From positions 118,434 through 182,433 of the forward strand of contig QKYT01000138.1 in assembly GCA_003550305.1 (NCBI GenBank): a stretch of 64,000 nucleotides of DNA, in the 5' to 3' direction. Shown piece by piece: positions 62,900 to 64,000 of this stretch. Origin of the DNA: Glomus cerebriforme (lineage: Eukaryota; Glomeromycota; Glomeromycetes; Glomerales; Glomeraceae). The notes beneath the pieces were generated by a model, which saw nothing but the letters and a program-made list of their open reading frames with translations, was not told the origin of the DNA and ran no database searches. Every line of letters begins with the position of its first letter. Within the stretch, counting starts at the first letter, position 1. The position numbers were made by a program, and so were the translations under genes.

Positions 62900-64000
62900 T
62901 CAAATAAGAACTGTCAAAAGACAAAATCTGGGATAAGAACAAAATAGATTTGTTACGTAAAGACGAGAGACATTTAGAATGGGAAGGCCTGAGTATATCA
63001 TGAATGGGAATAAAACCACCTGTAATCGGGAAAAGTAAATGGAAAAGGAGACATTGTCAAAGACAAAGTTGTTAAGATGGAGATGACGTAAGACATTAAA
63101 GAAAAAGTCATGCTTAGCATTGGGGAAGGATGTCCAAGAAGACCAATCTGTTATAGAAAGGAAAGACAAAGGCGTCCAAAGGATTTCTTGTAAAGAGGCA
63201 ATGCGTAATTGAAGGAGTTTGGAAAAAACTGAAAAGGAGTTTAAACCACTAAAGAGATCGGCATCTGCTTGTTGTAATAGAGCTAAATGTAATGAGGAAA
63301 GAACAAAATGATTAGAGAAAAAAAGGACAGCATCAGGAAAAGTACAGGCTAATTTAAGCTTAAATTTAAAAAGCTGTTTAAAGGGAGATATAAGAGAAGA
63401 ACTTTTGGCAGGGAAAACAAAAGTAAGTTGAGATCGATAAGCAACTTTAGGGAGCAATACAATATTGTGTGTTGGGCAGGAAAAAGATGTTTGTACCAGA
63501 TAGTCTCAGTAAAAGAGACATAATCCTATTTAATCTGAGAAAGGACAAATAAAGAGGATAGGCAAAGGTTAAACCAAACACCTAAAAATCTAAAGTAAAC
63601 TGAGGGAAGAATAGGGAAAATAGTAATAGAGGAGGGAATACAGCCAAACAAAATAAAATCCTAGGAGTAAGAACAAATGGGAAAAGTAATCGATGAAAAA
63701 GAAGTAATAACATTTGAAGTTAAAACATATTTCTTGTGATTCGCTGAAGTATTGTTCAAATAATAAAATTCTTTTGTAATGCTCAGAAGGCTAGCCAACT
63801 CATTTAAGGAAGAAGAAATCAAGGTTGAATCGTCCATATAGGTCAAATATGAGAAAGAGATAGACTCCTGATGCAAAAAATGAGGAAAAATAGAAGTCAA
63901 CTTGAAGACAAAAAGTTCATAGGGAGAAGGAGCGGCAAAGTTAAGTTTCATGAGCAAAGGATCTAAATAAATAACCCATAAAAGCGGGAAGATAATTTCG
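62900..64000 (-). pseudogene. LINE reverse transcriptase, C-terminal part, disrupted
   Basis: The catalytic box reads SYLTYMDDSTLISSSLNEL, a YMDD version of the usual F/YxDD, followed by NNTSANHKKYVL. The next block, RFLGVWFNL ... FVLSQIK, is in a different frame relative to the following one. A TAG sits where the conserved sequence should run on to DYVSFTETIWYKHLFPAQ. Then 63457-62900 continues openly with the thumb-like region. At least one frameshift and one stop mean that it cannot be translated as one protein. Confidence 0.85.

Larger units (their letters stand above)
60525..64000 (-). mobile_element. Degenerate LINE (non-LTR retrotransposon) with RNase H
   Basis: On the minus strand the order is reverse transcriptase (from beyond 64000 to about 62900), RNase H (about 62376-61696) and a C-terminal CCHC-type zinc finger (about 61430-61390), followed by a 3' region that ends in an A-rich tail (T run at 60525-60535 on the plus strand). 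Lack of LTRs, a poly(A)-like end and domain order fit the LINEs with RNase H abundant in Rhizophagus. It is broken by frameshifts and stops. The 5' part (endonuclease and first RT motifs) lies outside the window. Confidence 0.88.

Overview
The window is about 64 kb of very AT-rich nuclear DNA from a fungus. Genes are split by many short introns (mostly 50-100 nt, GT-AG). A decayed protein-kinase family, a LINE-type element with an RNase H domain and N/Q-rich low-complexity proteins together point to an arbuscular mycorrhizal fungus, most likely Rhizophagus (Glomeromycotina). This attribution rests on recognition of the families, not on a database search. Exon boundaries were placed by hand from splice signals and from keeping the reading frame; every multi-exon model below closes in frame.

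Layout. (1) 1-4.45 kb: two degenerate kinase copies arranged head to head. (2) 4.9-6.1 kb: a putative seven-helix membrane protein (-). (3) 8.5-51.7 kb: the gene-rich part. In order it holds eRF1 (+), HMG-CoA reductase (+), an Rrp17/NOL12-like protein (+), a SWAP/SURP splicing regulator (-), a GFA/CENP-V-like zinc protein (-), an Rtg2/Ppx-GppA protein (+), a CsbD-like repeat protein (-), an MFS transporter (+), a Mei2-like RRM protein (-), a Gag1-like (DUF4050) protein (-), NIPSNAP (+), TYW3 (-), SMN (+), a monoacylglycerol-lipase-like hydrolase (-), a promethin/LDAF1-like protein plus a decayed relative (-), CstF-64 (+), a kinase fragment and a FUN14 protein (-). (4) 51.7-64 kb: gene-poor and repeat-rich. 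It holds a satellite array around a 945-base assembly gap, a pogo-like MITE, a 531-bp foldback element, a short tandem array and the 3' part of a degenerate LINE on the minus strand that runs off the right edge.

Many of the genes serve RNA metabolism: termination (eRF1), rRNA processing (Rrp17), splicing (SWAP, SMN), 3'-end formation (CstF-64), tRNA modification (TYW3) and a Mei2-like RNA binder. A second group serves lipids: HMG-CoA reductase, the lipase and the promethin-like lipid-droplet protein next to it. Several genes share divergent promoters with CCAAT and TATA elements.

The most interesting signal is at the end of eRF1. The stop is a TGA followed by CAA. The same frame then stays open for 33 codons through an unusually GC-rich hairpin, and closes with TAA one base before a good candidate 3'-UTR intron. 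This layout matches what a termination-factor autoregulation circuit (readthrough versus nonsense-mediated decay) would need.
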